From Imhoffiella fuscus (GTDB lineage: Bacteria; Pseudomonadota; Gammaproteobacteria; Chromatiales; Chromatiaceae): a DNA stretch of 64,000 bases. The translations under genes were made by a program, and so were the position numbers. The notes under the pieces were generated by a model. It made no database searches. It had not been told where the DNA came from and saw only the letters and a list, made by a program, of their open reading frames with translations. Location: the NCBI RefSeq assembly GCF_042682685.1, contig NZ_JBHUHX010000007.1, positions 62,001 to 126,000 on the forward strand, read 5' to 3'. Of the stretch, positions 36,186-45,794 are shown one piece after another; position 1 is the first letter of the stretch, and every line of letters begins with the position of its first letter.

Positions 36186-36716
36186 CTAGATGGCACCCCG
36201 GCGCGGCTCTGCGGCCTGCGTTTGGCGCTGATCCTTTTCGAGTTTGCGGCGAATACGCTGACGCTTGAGCATGGAGATGTGATCGACGAACAGCTTGCCG
36301 TCCAGGTGGTCGAGTTCGTGCTGGATGCAGACGGCCAGCAGTCCGTCTGCATCCAGGGTGAAGGGGTCGCCGTTGCGGTCGAGCGCGCTGACCGTGACCG
36401 TCTCGGCGCGCGTGACCGGCTCGAAGAAGCCGGGCACCGAGAGGCAGCCCTCGTCCATCTGCGTCTTGCCCTCTTTCGAGAGAATTTCGGGGTTGATCAG
36501 GCAGATCGGCGTATCGTGATTCTCGGAGGTGTCGATCACCACGAGCCGGAGCTGCACGTCGACCTGGTTTGCGGCCAAGCCGATGCCGGGCGCGGCGTAC
36601 ATGGTCTCGAGCATGTCGTCGACCAGCTCGCGGACCGAGTCGTCGACCTGAGTCACGGGCAGCGCCTTCAAGCGCAGTCTGGGGTCGGGAAAGGTGAGGA
36701 TATCGAGCTTGGCCAT
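36186..36716 (-). CDS. def: Peptide deformylase
   Basis: 176 residues, Fe2+ enzyme removing the N-formyl group from nascent proteins. Motif 1 GIGLAANQV (44-52), motif 2 EGCLSVPG with metal ligand C91, motif 3 QHELDHLDG with ligands H133 and H137 and catalytic E134. The length and C-terminus (LKRQRIRRKLEK) are those of type I deformylases. It is divergent from the LysM gene across about 200 bases. Confidence 0.97.
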   Translation of the reverse strand: MAKLDILTFPDPRLRLKALPVTQVDDSVRELVDDMLETMYAAPGIGLAANQVDVQLRLVVIDTSENHDTPICLINPEILSKEGKTQMDEGCLSVPGFFEPVTRAETVTVSALDRNGDPFTLDADGLLAVCIQHELDHLDGKLFVDHISMLKRQRIRRKLEKDQRQTQAAEPRRGAI

Positions 36717-36914
36717 CTTTAGATGTCGGAATGCAATATGTTTCGGGGAGTCTCCACCTCGTGCGCGACGAGCCGGAACCCTAAGGCCCGGACAGGATGT
36801 CTCTCAGGAGATCGAACGGGTGGAAGTCATGAAGTCGTGTGCGCTACTATCGCTAAGATACTACACCCCTTAGTAGGGGCGGGTGAATCCCGTTTCGACC
36901 ATCGTGGAGGGTCC

Positions 36915-38108
36915 ATGCGCGTCGCCATTCGCCATTTCATTCGAACGTCGCTCCTCTTGGGGTCAATGATTCTGCTGGTTCCGATCGCCTCCGGGGCCGA
37001 GCTTGCGCCGGATGCTCCTCAAACCTATGTAGTTCGCTCGGGTGACACGCTCTGGGATATCGCTGGACGATTCCTGAGAGATCCTTGGCTCTGGCCGGAG
37101 GTCTGGCAGGCTAATCCTGGCGTCGGGGATCCCGATCTCATCTACCCGGGCGACGTGCTGGAGCTGACCATGGTTGGCGGCGAGCCGCGTATTCGGGCCA
37201 GACGCGGTGCCGGGCCGCGCGTGGTGCGTCTGACTCCGCATGTGCGCTCCTCGCCGCTTTCGGAGGCGGTGCCGACGATTCGGATCTCAAGTATCGGACC
37301 CTTTCTGACCCGGCCCTACGTCGCCGATGCGCAGGACATCAAGCGCGCGCCCTATGTCGTCGGTTTCCCGGACGAGCATCTGATCGCCGGGGTCGGCGAT
37401 TCGATCTATGTCCGTCGCATCACCACCAATACCCAGACGGCATTCCAGATCCTGCGTCCTGGCGACGAGCTGAGGGATCCGGATAGCAACGAGTTGCTCG
37501 GTTACGAGGCTGTGTTCGTCGCCGACGCGCAGTTGGAGCGGATCGGTGATCCGGCCAAGCTGAAGGTCGTGAGCATGGAGCGCCAGGTCTCGATCGGGGA
37601 TCGCGTCATCCCGGGCGATGCGGAGCGTCGGTTGGAGAACTTCTTCCCGCACCCGGCGCCCGAGGGGCTGCGCGGACGCATCATCTCCGTGCTCAACGGG
37701 GTGTCCCAGATCGGACCCTACGATGTCGTCGTGATCAATCGAGGCACGCGTGACGGAATCGAGCCGGGACATGTCTTCGAGACCTACATCGGTGGCACCA
37801 AGGAGCGGGATATGGTCAAGAGCGGCGCCCACGATCCGAACTGGCGCGGTCCGGGCCCTCTCTCCAGCGAGTTCTGGTTCGGCAGCGATTACGAGAAAAA
37901 AGGCTGGCGGGCGGATGAGCCGGACTCCAATGCCCCCTTCCCGTTGCACATGGACTTTCGCCGTAACAACCAGAAGTATTTCAAACCGTTCGAGCAGTCA
38001 GGCGTCCTGATGGTCTTTCGATCCTTTGAACGAGTCAGCTTCGGCGTGATTCTGAAGGCGAGCCATTTCATCAACGTCGGCGATTGGATTGCCTCCCCCC
38101 CATCCTGA
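36915..38108 (+). CDS. LysM domain protein, exported
   Basis: 397 residues from ATG 36915 (MRVAIRHFIRTSLLLGSMILL) with GGAGG 8 bases before. Signal peptide about 1-29. One LysM domain (about 40-88: TYVVRSGDTLWDIAGRFLRDPWLWPEVWQANP) should bind peptidoglycan in the periplasm. The remaining 300 residues are a conserved companion region of unknown role. The order def - LysM - dprA - smg - topA is typical of pseudomonads and Chromatiales. Its end overlaps the likely dprA start. Confidence 0.92.
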   Translation: MRVAIRHFIRTSLLLGSMILLVPIASGAELAPDAPQTYVVRSGDTLWDIAGRFLRDPWLWPEVWQANPGVGDPDLIYPGDVLELTMVGGEPRIRARRGAGPRVVRLTPHVRSSPLSEAVPTIRISSIGPFLTRPYVADAQDIKRAPYVVGFPDEHLIAGVGDSIYVRRITTNTQTAFQILRPGDELRDPDSNELLGYEAVFVADAQLERIGDPAKLKVVSMERQVSIGDRVIPGDAERRLENFFPHPAPEGLRGRIISVLNGVSQIGPYDVVVINRGTRDGIEPGHVFETYIGGTKERDMVKSGAHDPNWRGPGPLSSEFWFGSDYEKKGWRADEPDSNAPFPLHMDFRRNNQKYFKPFEQSGVLMVFRSFERVSFGVILKASHFINVGDWIASPPS

Positions 38109-39252
38109 TTCCTCGTCGGGTGGATCGTTGCGCGATGTTCGACGATCCACCCGCGACTGGCTCATTCTACTCTCGGCGCCCGGGATCGGTCCGCGCACCG
38201 CCGTGCGTCTCTGCGAGCATTTCGGCGATCCGGCCGGCGTGCTCGCCGCGTCCCGATCGGCGCTGTCCGAGCTGGGGCTCAAACCGGCCTGCGTGGACGC
38301 GCTCAAACAGCCGGATACCGAATCCGTCGAGGCTATCCTGAACTGGGGCGAGCGCCCCGATGCGCACCTGATCACCATTGACGGTCCGTCCTATCCGCCG
38401 CAGTTGATGGAGATCGCGGATCCGCCTCCGCTGCTCTATGTCCGGGGCAATCCCGCACTGCTTCGCGAGCCTCAGATCGCCGTCGTCGGCAGTCGCAACC
38501 CGACCCCGGGCGGGCGCGAGATCACCGCCGAGCTGGTCCGCGAGTTGGCGGGCTTCGGGCTGGTCGTCACCAGTGGGCTTGCGGTCGGAATCGACGGTGC
38601 GGCCCATGCCGCCGCGCTCGAATCCGGTCAAACCATCGCCGTGATGGGGACGGGGCCGGATCTGGTCTACCCGGCCTCCCATCTGGATTTGGCCTGCCGC
38701 ATCGCCGAGAACGGTGCCCTGGTCAGTGAGTTTCCGCCGGGATGTGGGCCGCTGGCGCGCAACTTCCCGCGCCGCAACCGACTCATCAGTGGATTGAGTC
38801 TCGGGGTGCTGGTCACGGAGGCGGCGCTCAAGAGCGGTTCGCTCATTACGGCGCGTTGTGCCCTGGAGCAGGGACGGGAGGTCTTCGCCGTTCCCGGCTC
38901 GATCCGCAATCCCTTGGCGCGAGGGTGTCATGGTCTCATCCGCGACGGTGCCAGGCTGGTCGAGAGCGCCGCCGATATCCTGGCCGAATTGGCGCCGCTG
39001 TTGAACGCAGCTTTGGCGTCCGCCAGCCAGTCGCCAGCCTCGTCGGGAGATGATGCGATGCCCGTCGAGGCTCTGCGAGGGGATGAGCGGCGCCTTCTGG
39101 ATGCATTGGCGTTCGATCCGATGGCCCCGGACGAATTGATCGCGCGCACGGGTCTGCCGGCGGATCAGGTGATGTCCATGTTGTTGCTCCTGGAATTGAA
39201 TGGTCATGTATCATCGGTTCCGGGTGGACGCTACTGCCGTTCTTCCGGCTAG
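38089..39252 (+). CDS. dprA: DNA processing protein DprA
   Basis: 387 residues if translation starts at TTG 38089, inside the end of the LysM gene; TTG 38128 is an alternative and no ATG is available before the conserved DWLILLSAPGIGPRT. A SAM-like N-terminal part precedes the Rossmann core (VGSRNPTPGGREITAELVRELAGFGLVVTSGLAVGIDGAAHAAAL) and a winged-helix-like C-terminus (DELIARTGLPADQVMSMLLLLEL). DprA loads RecA on single-stranded DNA during natural transformation. No com genes are seen here. Confidence 0.95.
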   Translation: MPPPHPDSSSGGSLRDVRRSTRDWLILLSAPGIGPRTAVRLCEHFGDPAGVLAASRSALSELGLKPACVDALKQPDTESVEAILNWGERPDAHLITIDGPSYPPQLMEIADPPPLLYVRGNPALLREPQIAVVGSRNPTPGGREITAELVRELAGFGLVVTSGLAVGIDGAAHAAALESGQTIAVMGTGPDLVYPASHLDLACRIAENGALVSEFPPGCGPLARNFPRRNRLISGLSLGVLVTEAALKSGSLITARCALEQGREVFAVPGSIRNPLARGCHGLIRDGARLVESAADILAELAPLLNAALASASQSPASSGDDAMPVEALRGDERRLLDALAFDPMAPDELIARTGLPADQVMSMLLLLELNGHVSSVPGGRYCRSSG

Positions 39253-39327
39253 CGAAGTCCCGTTTTGGCGCCGATCGGCGCGCGTTTGCTTCGATCTTCG
39301 GATCGAAGATGCCATCGAGGTTGGCTG

Positions 39328-39804
39328 ATGTACGAAAATATGGTCGATGTCCTGATCTATCTTTACGAGAACTACATGGATGGCGATGGTCAGCCGCCCG
39401 TCGAGCAAAGCGAGCTTGAGGACGAGCTGGCTCAGGCCGGCTTCAGTCAGACCGAGATCGATAAGGCGTTGCGCTGGCTCGACGAACTCGCTGTTGGCGT
39501 CGAGGCAACCGAGGGACATCTCCATCCGGTCGGCTCCATCCGTGTCTACAGCGATCTCGAATGCAGCAAGCTGGATCCCGAGGTGCGGGGGCTGCTGATG
39601 TCGTTGGAGCATGGTGGGATCCTGGACCCGGTCAGTCGCGAACTCGTGATCGATCGTCTGCTGGCGATCGATCATCCTCAGGTCCTGGCGGACGAGGTCA
39701 AGTGGGTGGCGCTGCTGGTCCTGATGAATCGTCCGGGGCAAGAGGATGCCTTCACCCAGATGGAAGACATGCTCTACAACGAAGATCCCGTCTATCTGCA
39801 CTGA
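39328..39804 (+). CDS. smg: Smg family protein (DUF494)
   Basis: 158 residues from ATG 39328 (MYENMVDVLIYLYENYMDGDG). Helical protein, acidic, conserved next to dprA and topA in gammaproteobacteria. The ending (EDMLYNEDPVYLH) is close to the family consensus. The biochemical role is unknown. Confidence 0.94.
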   Translation: MYENMVDVLIYLYENYMDGDGQPPVEQSELEDELAQAGFSQTEIDKALRWLDELAVGVEATEGHLHPVGSIRVYSDLECSKLDPEVRGLLMSLEHGGILDPVSRELVIDRLLAIDHPQVLADEVKWVALLVLMNRPGQEDAFTQMEDMLYNEDPVYLH

Positions 39805-39943
39805 TCTCGAACTCGGTTCGGCACCTTCCGTTCAGCGAGTGCTGATGCTCTGGTGTCGAATCGCCCCGCGTCTTGCATCCGCAAGAGACGCATTGCATAG
39901 GCATTCGACTGCATCTACGCATCGGCGATTCCTCCAAAGGTTC

Positions 39944-39972
39944 TTGACGTCGAGCTTCGTCCTGGGTTTAAC
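39944..39972 (+). promoter_or_regulatory. Likely sigma-70 promoter of topA
   Basis: TTGACG (39944-39949), exactly 17 bases, then TTTAAC (39967-39972). Predicted start near 39980, about 30 bases before the topA ATG. It is in the 204-base smg-topA gap. In other bacteria topA promoters are sensitive to supercoiling. Confidence 0.6.
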
Positions 39973-40008
39973 CTAAAAGAAACGACGCAAAATCCAATAG
40001 AATCCCGC

Positions 40009-42318
40009 ATGAACCTCGTCATCGTCGAATCGCCGGCCAAGGCCAAGACCATCAAGAAGTACCTCGGAGCCGACTTCGAGGTGATCGCCTCCTATGGACA
40101 CGTCCGCGACCTGGTTCCTAAGGAGGGCGCGGTCGATCCGGATCATGGCTTCGCCATGAAGTACCAGATCATCGATCGCAACGAGAAGCACGTCCAGGCG
40201 ATCGCGAAGAAGCTCAAGGAAGCCGACACCCTCTATCTCGCGACCGACCCGGACCGCGAAGGCGAGGCCATTTCCTGGCACCTCTACGAGCTGCTCAAGA
40301 GCCGCAAGCAGCTTGGCAAGCGTCCCGTGTACCGCGTGGTCTTCAACGAGATCACCAAGCGGGCCGTGCAGGATGCGATCGCCAATCCGCGCGAGCTTTC
40401 CTACGATCTAGTCAATGCCCAGCAGGCGCGCCGTGCGCTCGACTATCTGGTCGGCTTCAATCTGTCGCCCCTGCTGTGGAAGAAGATCCGTCGCGGATTG
40501 TCCGCCGGACGGGTCCAGAGTCCGGCGCTGCGTCTGATCTGCGAGCGCGAGAACGAGGTCGAGGCCTTCGTCCGCCAGGAGTACTGGACCATCGAGGCGG
40601 ATGCGAGCAAGGACGCGAAGTCCTTCGGCGCCAAGCTGACGACCTTCGGCGGCGAGAAGGTCGAGCAGTTCAGCATCACTGACGAGGGGCGCGCGGCCGA
40701 GGTCAAGGCGACGCTCGAACAGGCTGCCGATGGCACGCTCAAGGTCGAAAAGGTCGAGCGCAAACAGCGCAAGCGCTTCCCCGCGCCGCCCTTCATCACC
40801 TCGACCCTGCAGCAGGAAGCGGCCCGCAAGTTGGGGTTCACGGCCCAGCGCACCATGCGCGTGGCCCAGCAGCTCTATGAGGGTGTCGACGTCGGTGGCG
40901 GCGCCGTGGGTCTCATCACCTACATGCGTACCGATTCGGTCAATCTGGCCGAGGAGGCGCTGACCGAGATCCGCTCCCATATCGCCGAGCGTTACGGGGC
41001 GGGCGATCTTCCCGATCAGGCCCGGCACTACAAGACCAAGTCTAAGAACGCCCAGGAGGCTCACGAGGCCATTCGTCCGACCTCCATTCTGCGTGAGCCG
41101 TCGGTCATCAAGGCCCATCTGACGGTGGAGCAGGCCAAGCTCTACGAGCTCATCTGGAAGCGTACCCTGGCCTGCCAGATGAACCATGCGCTCATCAATC
41201 AGGTGGCGATCGATCTGAGCGCCGGGGAGGGCAATTTGCTGCGCGCGACCGGGTCGGTGGTCGCCGAGCCCGGCTTCATGCGGGTCTACCTGGAAGGCCG
41301 TGACGACGCCAAGAGCGCCGATGACGACGAGGAGCGCATGCTGCCCGATCTGAAGGAGGGCGATCTGGTCGATCTGCTTCAGATCCGCGCCGAGCAGCAT
41401 TTCACCGAGCCCCCGCCTCGGTATTCCGAGGCGTCGCTGGTCAAGGCGTTGGAGGAGTTCGGTATCGGCCGTCCCTCGACCTATGCCTCCATCATCTCGA
41501 CGCTACAGGACCGCGAATACGTGGTGCTCGACAAGAAGCGCTTCTCGCCGACCGATGTCGGGCGGGTGGTCAACAAGTTCCTGACCGAGTACTTCACCTC
41601 GTATGTCGACTACGATTTCACCGCACGGCTCGAAGACGATCTGGATGCCGTTTCGCGCGGCGAGGGGGAATGGATTCCGCTCCTGGAGCGGTTCTGGCGA
41701 CCCTTCAAAGATCAGGTCGATCACACCCAGGAGCACGTCAAACGCAGCGATGTGACCCAAGAGCGTATCGACGAGACCTGCCCCAAATGCGGTGGCCAGC
41801 TCTCGATCCGGCTCGGTCGCAACGGGCGCTTTATCGGTTGCACCAACTATCCGGATTGCGACTACACGCGCGACCTGAACGCCGACAAGGCGGAGCAGGA
41901 GGCCCCGGAAATCATCGAGGGACGATCCTGTCCGCTGTGCGGTTCGGTGCTGGAGGTCAAGCGCGGGCGTTACGGCAAGTTCATCGGTTGCAGCGCCTAT
42001 CCCGACTGCAAGCACATCGAGCCGTTGGAAAAGCCCGAGGACACGGGCGTTGCCTGCCCCAAATGCGGTGGCAAGGGGACGCTGCAGAAGAAGAAGTCGC
42101 GGCGCGGCAAGATCTTCTATTCCTGCTCGACCTATCCGACTTGCGATTATGCCGTTTGGGATGCGCCGATCGCCGAGCCTTGCCCCAAATGCAGTTGGCC
42201 CATCCTGACCCTCAAGGTCACCAAGACCAAGGGTGCGGCCAAGGTGTGTCCTCAAAAGGAATGCGGCTATCGCGAGGCCATCGAGCCATCGGAGGAGCAG
42301 CCGCTCGAATCCGAGTGA
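40009..42318 (+). CDS. topA: DNA topoisomerase I
   Basis: 769 residues, type IA enzyme that relaxes negative supercoils. TOPRIM domain at the N-terminus (MNLVIVESPAKAKTIKKYLG, ATDPDREGEAISWHL). Catalytic Y305 in GLITYMRTDS. The C-terminus carries four zinc-finger-type modules: two classical C4 (CPKCGGQLSI...CTNYPDC and CPLCGSVLEV...CSAYPDC), a third CPKCGGKGTL...CSTYPTC, and a last CPKCSWPIL...CPQKEC. It is somewhat shorter than E. coli TopA because the C-terminal region is compact. Confidence 0.97.
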   Translation: MNLVIVESPAKAKTIKKYLGADFEVIASYGHVRDLVPKEGAVDPDHGFAMKYQIIDRNEKHVQAIAKKLKEADTLYLATDPDREGEAISWHLYELLKSRKQLGKRPVYRVVFNEITKRAVQDAIANPRELSYDLVNAQQARRALDYLVGFNLSPLLWKKIRRGLSAGRVQSPALRLICERENEVEAFVRQEYWTIEADASKDAKSFGAKLTTFGGEKVEQFSITDEGRAAEVKATLEQAADGTLKVEKVERKQRKRFPAPPFITSTLQQEAARKLGFTAQRTMRVAQQLYEGVDVGGGAVGLITYMRTDSVNLAEEALTEIRSHIAERYGAGDLPDQARHYKTKSKNAQEAHEAIRPTSILREPSVIKAHLTVEQAKLYELIWKRTLACQMNHALINQVAIDLSAGEGNLLRATGSVVAEPGFMRVYLEGRDDAKSADDDEERMLPDLKEGDLVDLLQIRAEQHFTEPPPRYSEASLVKALEEFGIGRPSTYASIISTLQDREYVVLDKKRFSPTDVGRVVNKFLTEYFTSYVDYDFTARLEDDLDAVSRGEGEWIPLLERFWRPFKDQVDHTQEHVKRSDVTQERIDETCPKCGGQLSIRLGRNGRFIGCTNYPDCDYTRDLNADKAEQEAPEIIEGRSCPLCGSVLEVKRGRYGKFIGCSAYPDCKHIEPLEKPEDTGVACPKCGGKGTLQKKKSRRGKIFYSCSTYPTCDYAVWDAPIAEPCPKCSWPILTLKVTKTKGAAKVCPQKECGYREAIEPSEEQPLESE

Positions 42319-42340
42319 GAGTGACGATGCGGCGTTCTGG

Positions 42341-42357
42341 CTGCGCGATCAGCGCAG
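42341..42357. terminator. Short hairpin between convergent topA and amidase genes
   Basis: CTGCGC (42341-42346) pairs with GCGCAG (42352-42357). It starts 23 bases after the topA stop and overlaps the stop codon of the amidase gene. There is no T-tract. At most a weak bidirectional terminator. Confidence 0.3.
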
Positions 42358-42915
42358 TGCCTCTCTGACACGCTTCCAGGGGAAATTTCCGCGCGATCCC
42401 GGGTACTCGCCGCCGGGATCGATCTTGAGTTTGTAGCGTTTCCCGCCGCAGACGAAGTCGCGCCGATCCACCTCGCTGTGACCCAGTATCCGATCCGGGG
42501 TCAGGTCGTATCGATGCAGCAGACGCGCGAGCAGATCGATCAGCGCATTGATCTGAGCGGGAGGGAAGGGATCCTTGCCGTTGCCGTCGTTGACCAGCTC
42601 GATGCCGATCGAGGCGGTGTTGTGTCCCCGTGCATGAAAGGCGACCTGCGCCTCTGGGGTGCCGGCGACCGTTTCGCCGTCGCGGCCGATGAGATAGTGA
42701 TAGCCGATATTGGGGTGGGCGGCGAAATGTCGCAGGTTGGATTCGAGGGTTCCGCCCGGCGCGTGCCATAGCCGTCCGTTCTTGCATCCAGGTCCGCCGG
42801 TGGCGTGGATGACGATGGAATCGATCGGGCGTGCGCTCGGTCCGGGTGCTGGAATGAGCACGAGCATACAGGCCAGTGCCAGGGATAGAGACGGCTTTCG
42901 TTCCGCTCCTCGCAC
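42349..42915 (-). CDS. N-acetylmuramoyl-L-alanine amidase, AmpD-like, exported
   Basis: 188 residues from GTG 42915. Signal peptide about 8-29 (LSLALACMLVLIPAPGPSA). Amidase_2 domain: zinc ligands in IVIHATGG and ILGHSEVDRRDFVCGGKRYKLKIDPG, with FHARGHNTASIGIELV between. The export signal separates it from cytosolic AmpD; it is closer to periplasmic AmpDh-type enzymes that cut the peptide from muramic acid in wall turnover. Convergent with topA; 4 bases downstream of the HDOD-GAF gene. Confidence 0.9.
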   Translation of the reverse strand: MRGAERKPSLSLALACMLVLIPAPGPSARPIDSIVIHATGGPGCKNGRLWHAPGGTLESNLRHFAAHPNIGYHYLIGRDGETVAGTPEAQVAFHARGHNTASIGIELVNDGNGKDPFPPAQINALIDLLARLLHRYDLTPDRILGHSEVDRRDFVCGGKRYKLKIDPGGEYPGSRGNFPWKRVREALR

Positions 42916-42919
42916 GATA

Positions 42920-44425
42920 TCACCCCCTTTGACGCGATCGGATCTGGGTCAGCCCCATGTTGGCCTGATGCGCGAAATGCTTGAAATCTTGGAAGCTCGT
43001 CGGATCGAGCGTCCGTTTGCTCGGACTCCGATCCGCGTAGAGCACTCCGATGCATTGATTGCTGACGATGATAGGCGCCAGCATGAAGGTTGCCGAGTTG
43101 GCAAGATGTTCGAGACTCTCCGGTACGGCGGCGCCGCTCTCCTGATCGCGGGCATTCACCAGTCGTGGCAGCTTGCGGTCCAGAGTCTCGAACAGAATGT
43201 TGGTCTGACCGGGGGCGCGCACGAACTGGAATTCCTGCATCAGGCGCTCGTTGTCCACTCCCAGGGCATACTTGGCCTTGACGATGCGTTTGTCGGGGGT
43301 GGTCAGTGCGAATAGGACCCGGTCCATTCCAATGCCGCGATAGATGCCTTCCAGCACCAGTTCCATGATGACATTGAGGTCGCAGCGTTCCTCGGCCAGC
43401 AGGGTCGCGAGTTCGCGCAGGATCTTCATCTGTGTCAGATGGTCCGAAGGCAGTCCTCCAGCCGGTGGCGGAGCGGGCTTGCTTGCGAGAACGGACGTAT
43501 CGACCCCAGCCGACCCCTGGTTGCGGTCGCGCGAAGACGCAGGTTGCGGGATGTATGGGGCGGCGAACTCGGCTCCGTAATCGGCCGCCATGATGCATGC
43601 CTGTTTGGCCTCTTCGTGCAGCATGCTGCGCGCGTCGTTCTTCGAGAGTGCGGCGAGGATTGCGGATTTGTTCACCAACTTCTCCATGTCTGCCGATTGC
43701 CAACCCTTTTCCTCGGCGCAGCGCGCGATCTGATGGCCGAGCGCGAGTGTCAGAACGCGGTCGTTTCTCTTGGTTGGATGATCGACGGTATCCTGGAGAA
43801 GTTCGGTCAGGTGCCACTCGTGGATGAGTTGGCGGCTGAGCTGGCTCAGGCGGAAGCCGAGGAGGCGTTCTTGCGCCTGCTCGGGAGAGAGGCCCGGAGT
43901 GTTGCTCAGTCGTTCGAGCTGTTCCCCGAGTTCGCCACCGAAGCACCAGAAGGCCAGTTCGCCGATGCGTGTCAGAAGGGTGGCGATGAAGACCTCTTCC
44001 GGCGATTTGTCGCCGCGCACCATGGCGAGTCTGCGCGCCTGTACGGCTGCGTGCATGGCCCGCCCGAGTTCGCGGGCGAAGCGCTGCTTTGCGGCGCCCT
44101 CGATCGTGGCTTCGACTAGCGAAAGGGTCAGTGAGATGTTGCAGACGGCGTTGATTCCGAGCACGATCACGGCCCTGGTGATGGTGCTGATGGCCGTGCT
44201 CGAAGGGTTGTAATGGATGGAGTTGGCGAGCTTGAGCACGCGCGCCGTGAAGGCCGGGTCGTGCAGGATGATACCGGCCAGGTCCGACAGGGGGGCCTTG
44301 TCGTCGCGTGAGAGTCTGAATATCTTCTGCACCGTCGCGTCGAAGACGGGCATCTTCTGCTGGCGGATGAGGTCCATCCAGGTGTCGAGCTTGGTCTTCG
44401 GTTTTGGGGGCTGTGGTTTATTCAC
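42920..44425 (-). CDS. HDOD-GAF signalling protein
   Basis: 501 residues from GTG 44425. HDOD domain about 15-215 (MPVFDATVQKIFRLSRDDKAPLSDLAGIILHDPAFTARVLKLANS). A linker rich in Ala/Pro (about 290-325) follows, then a GAF domain (about 330-495, ERCDLNVIMELVLEGIYRGIGMDRVLFALTTPDKR ... VSNQCIGVLYADR). The layout matches HDOD-GAF regulators that integrate a small-molecule or redox signal. It lies immediately upstream of the amidase on the same strand. It is the second HDOD protein of the window; the two share no sensor domain. Confidence 0.9.
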   Translation of the reverse strand: MNKPQPPKPKTKLDTWMDLIRQQKMPVFDATVQKIFRLSRDDKAPLSDLAGIILHDPAFTARVLKLANSIHYNPSSTAISTITRAVIVLGINAVCNISLTLSLVEATIEGAAKQRFARELGRAMHAAVQARRLAMVRGDKSPEEVFIATLLTRIGELAFWCFGGELGEQLERLSNTPGLSPEQAQERLLGFRLSQLSRQLIHEWHLTELLQDTVDHPTKRNDRVLTLALGHQIARCAEEKGWQSADMEKLVNKSAILAALSKNDARSMLHEEAKQACIMAADYGAEFAAPYIPQPASSRDRNQGSAGVDTSVLASKPAPPPAGGLPSDHLTQMKILRELATLLAEERCDLNVIMELVLEGIYRGIGMDRVLFALTTPDKRIVKAKYALGVDNERLMQEFQFVRAPGQTNILFETLDRKLPRLVNARDQESGAAVPESLEHLANSATFMLAPIIVSNQCIGVLYADRSPSKRTLDPTSFQDFKHFAHQANMGLTQIRSRQRG

Positions 44426-44690
44426 GTTGACAACCGTGGACGGCGCAGCCCGAAACTATAGGTGAGAGCTCTGCGTATTTCCATCTCTTAAGGTCGGCTT
44501 TGCGTGTGCGTCTTGGCGGCGTGCGAGCGTTGCTCCAGGTCCTGACTCTTGGGTTTGCCTTGCTCTGTAAGCCGATTCTGTTTGCTGGTTGCGTCCGCCT
44601 CTATTGCTTTTGTGTTCGCCTGTTCGCTCCGTTGTAACGGTGGTCTGTCCGCAGACAGTGTCCGGTTGATCGCCTTGATGAGTATCCGCC

Positions 44691-45254
44691 ATGTCAGTCA
44701 TTTCGTCGCATCGTCTCCGTCTCGCTGTTCAGTTCCTCCGCTCGGGCGGGGTGATCGCCTATCCGACCGAGGCGGTTTTCGGTCTGGGCTGCGATCCCTG
44801 GGACGGCGAGGCGGTGGAACGCCTGCTGACGCTTAAGCAGCGAGCGGTTTCCAAGGGGCTGATCCTCATCGCCTCGCATCAGGATCAGCTGCAGCCCTTC
44901 GTGGCCCCGCTGCCCGAAGAGCGTCTACGGGAGATCTGGTCTTCTTGGCCTGGGCCCAATACCTGGCTCTTTCCCGCCAGCGCTCAGACGCCAGCCTGGC
45001 TCACGGGGCGCTTCGATACGCTGGCGGTTCGGGTGACGGCGCACCCGATCGCGGCCGCGATCTGTCGCGCCTATGGTGGTCCTATCGTCTCGACCAGCGC
45101 GAATCGGGCTCGGCGTCGACCGGCGCGAACCGCACTCCAGGTACGCATGGGCTTGGGGAATGGACCGGACTATGTGCTGGCCGGGGCCTGTTCGGGAGCG
45201 GATCGCCCCTCGCGGATCCGCGATGGTTTGAGCGGACGGCTACTGCGGGTTTGA
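44691..45254 (+). CDS. tsaC: Threonylcarbamoyl-AMP synthase
   Basis: 187 residues, YrdC fold. It makes threonylcarbamoyl-AMP for t6A37 modification of tRNAs. Signature: GGVIAYPTEAVFGLGCDPWD and KQRAVSKGLILIASHQDQL, then PGPNTWLFPAS and GGPIVSTSANRAR. The length equals that of the short TsaC type. It stands alone, with a 265-base gap (44426-44690) upstream that contains no gene I can support. Confidence 0.95.
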   Translation: MSVISSHRLRLAVQFLRSGGVIAYPTEAVFGLGCDPWDGEAVERLLTLKQRAVSKGLILIASHQDQLQPFVAPLPEERLREIWSSWPGPNTWLFPASAQTPAWLTGRFDTLAVRVTAHPIAAAICRAYGGPIVSTSANRARRRPARTALQVRMGLGNGPDYVLAGACSGADRPSRIRDGLSGRLLRV

Positions 45255-45794
45255 TCTAGCGCGGTGTCGGTCGTGCCGGAAACGCCAGGGCGTTTGATGC
45301 AGTCCGGGCGTGCTCCAGATCCCTCGTTCTGCCTCTCGCGCCTTGCGCTCGGCCTGCTGGAATTTAGGGTTGCTGCAATAGCGCCGATAAACGGCGGCAT
45401 TGCCGCTGACGACCTGTTCCAGATTGATGAATTGCGGCTTGGGGGTGTCGCTGTAGAGGTCGGCGACGAGACGACCGAAACGGTCGCGTTCGATGGGGAT
45501 CATCTCGACTCGATCCGGCAGGATGCGGCGCAGATGGTTCCTTGAGCGATCCGCCCAAGGGCGCTGGTCCTTCTCCGGTGCGTCGATGCAATGCAGCCGG
45601 ACCTCGATCCGTTTCCGCGAGCAACTCAGTACGACTGAATCGCCGTCCAAGACCTTCAGCACTCGGCAATGCCGAGTCTTGGTATCCGGCGAGCCAGCGC
45701 CGGTCGCCACACAGCCCCAGGTTAGGAGCAGCGTGATGGCCAGCGCTGCGAGGGAAGGGTGTCTTCCCTCGCGTGGGCGGTCGGTCGCCGTCAA
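45240..45794 (-). CDS. Thermonuclease-family lipoprotein
   Basis: 184 residues if started at TTG 45794, whose TTGA overlaps the nhaD stop; no ATG precedes the signal. The N-terminus is a lipoprotein signal with lipobox LTWGC (C28). The SNase-like domain (about 42-160) has VLDGDSVVL, RLHCIDAPEKDQRPWADRSRNHL and ERDRFGRLVADLY, so the nuclease arginines and acidic residues are kept. It is probably an envelope-tethered Ca2+-dependent nuclease. Its 3' end overlaps tsaC by 15 bases (convergent). It is translationally coupled to nhaD. Confidence 0.85.
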   Translation of the reverse strand: MTATDRPREGRHPSLAALAITLLLTWGCVATGAGSPDTKTRHCRVLKVLDGDSVVLSCSRKRIEVRLHCIDAPEKDQRPWADRSRNHLRRILPDRVEMIPIERDRFGRLVADLYSDTPKPQFINLEQVVSGNAAVYRRYCSNPKFQQAERKAREAERGIWSTPGLHQTPWRFRHDRHRARSNPQ

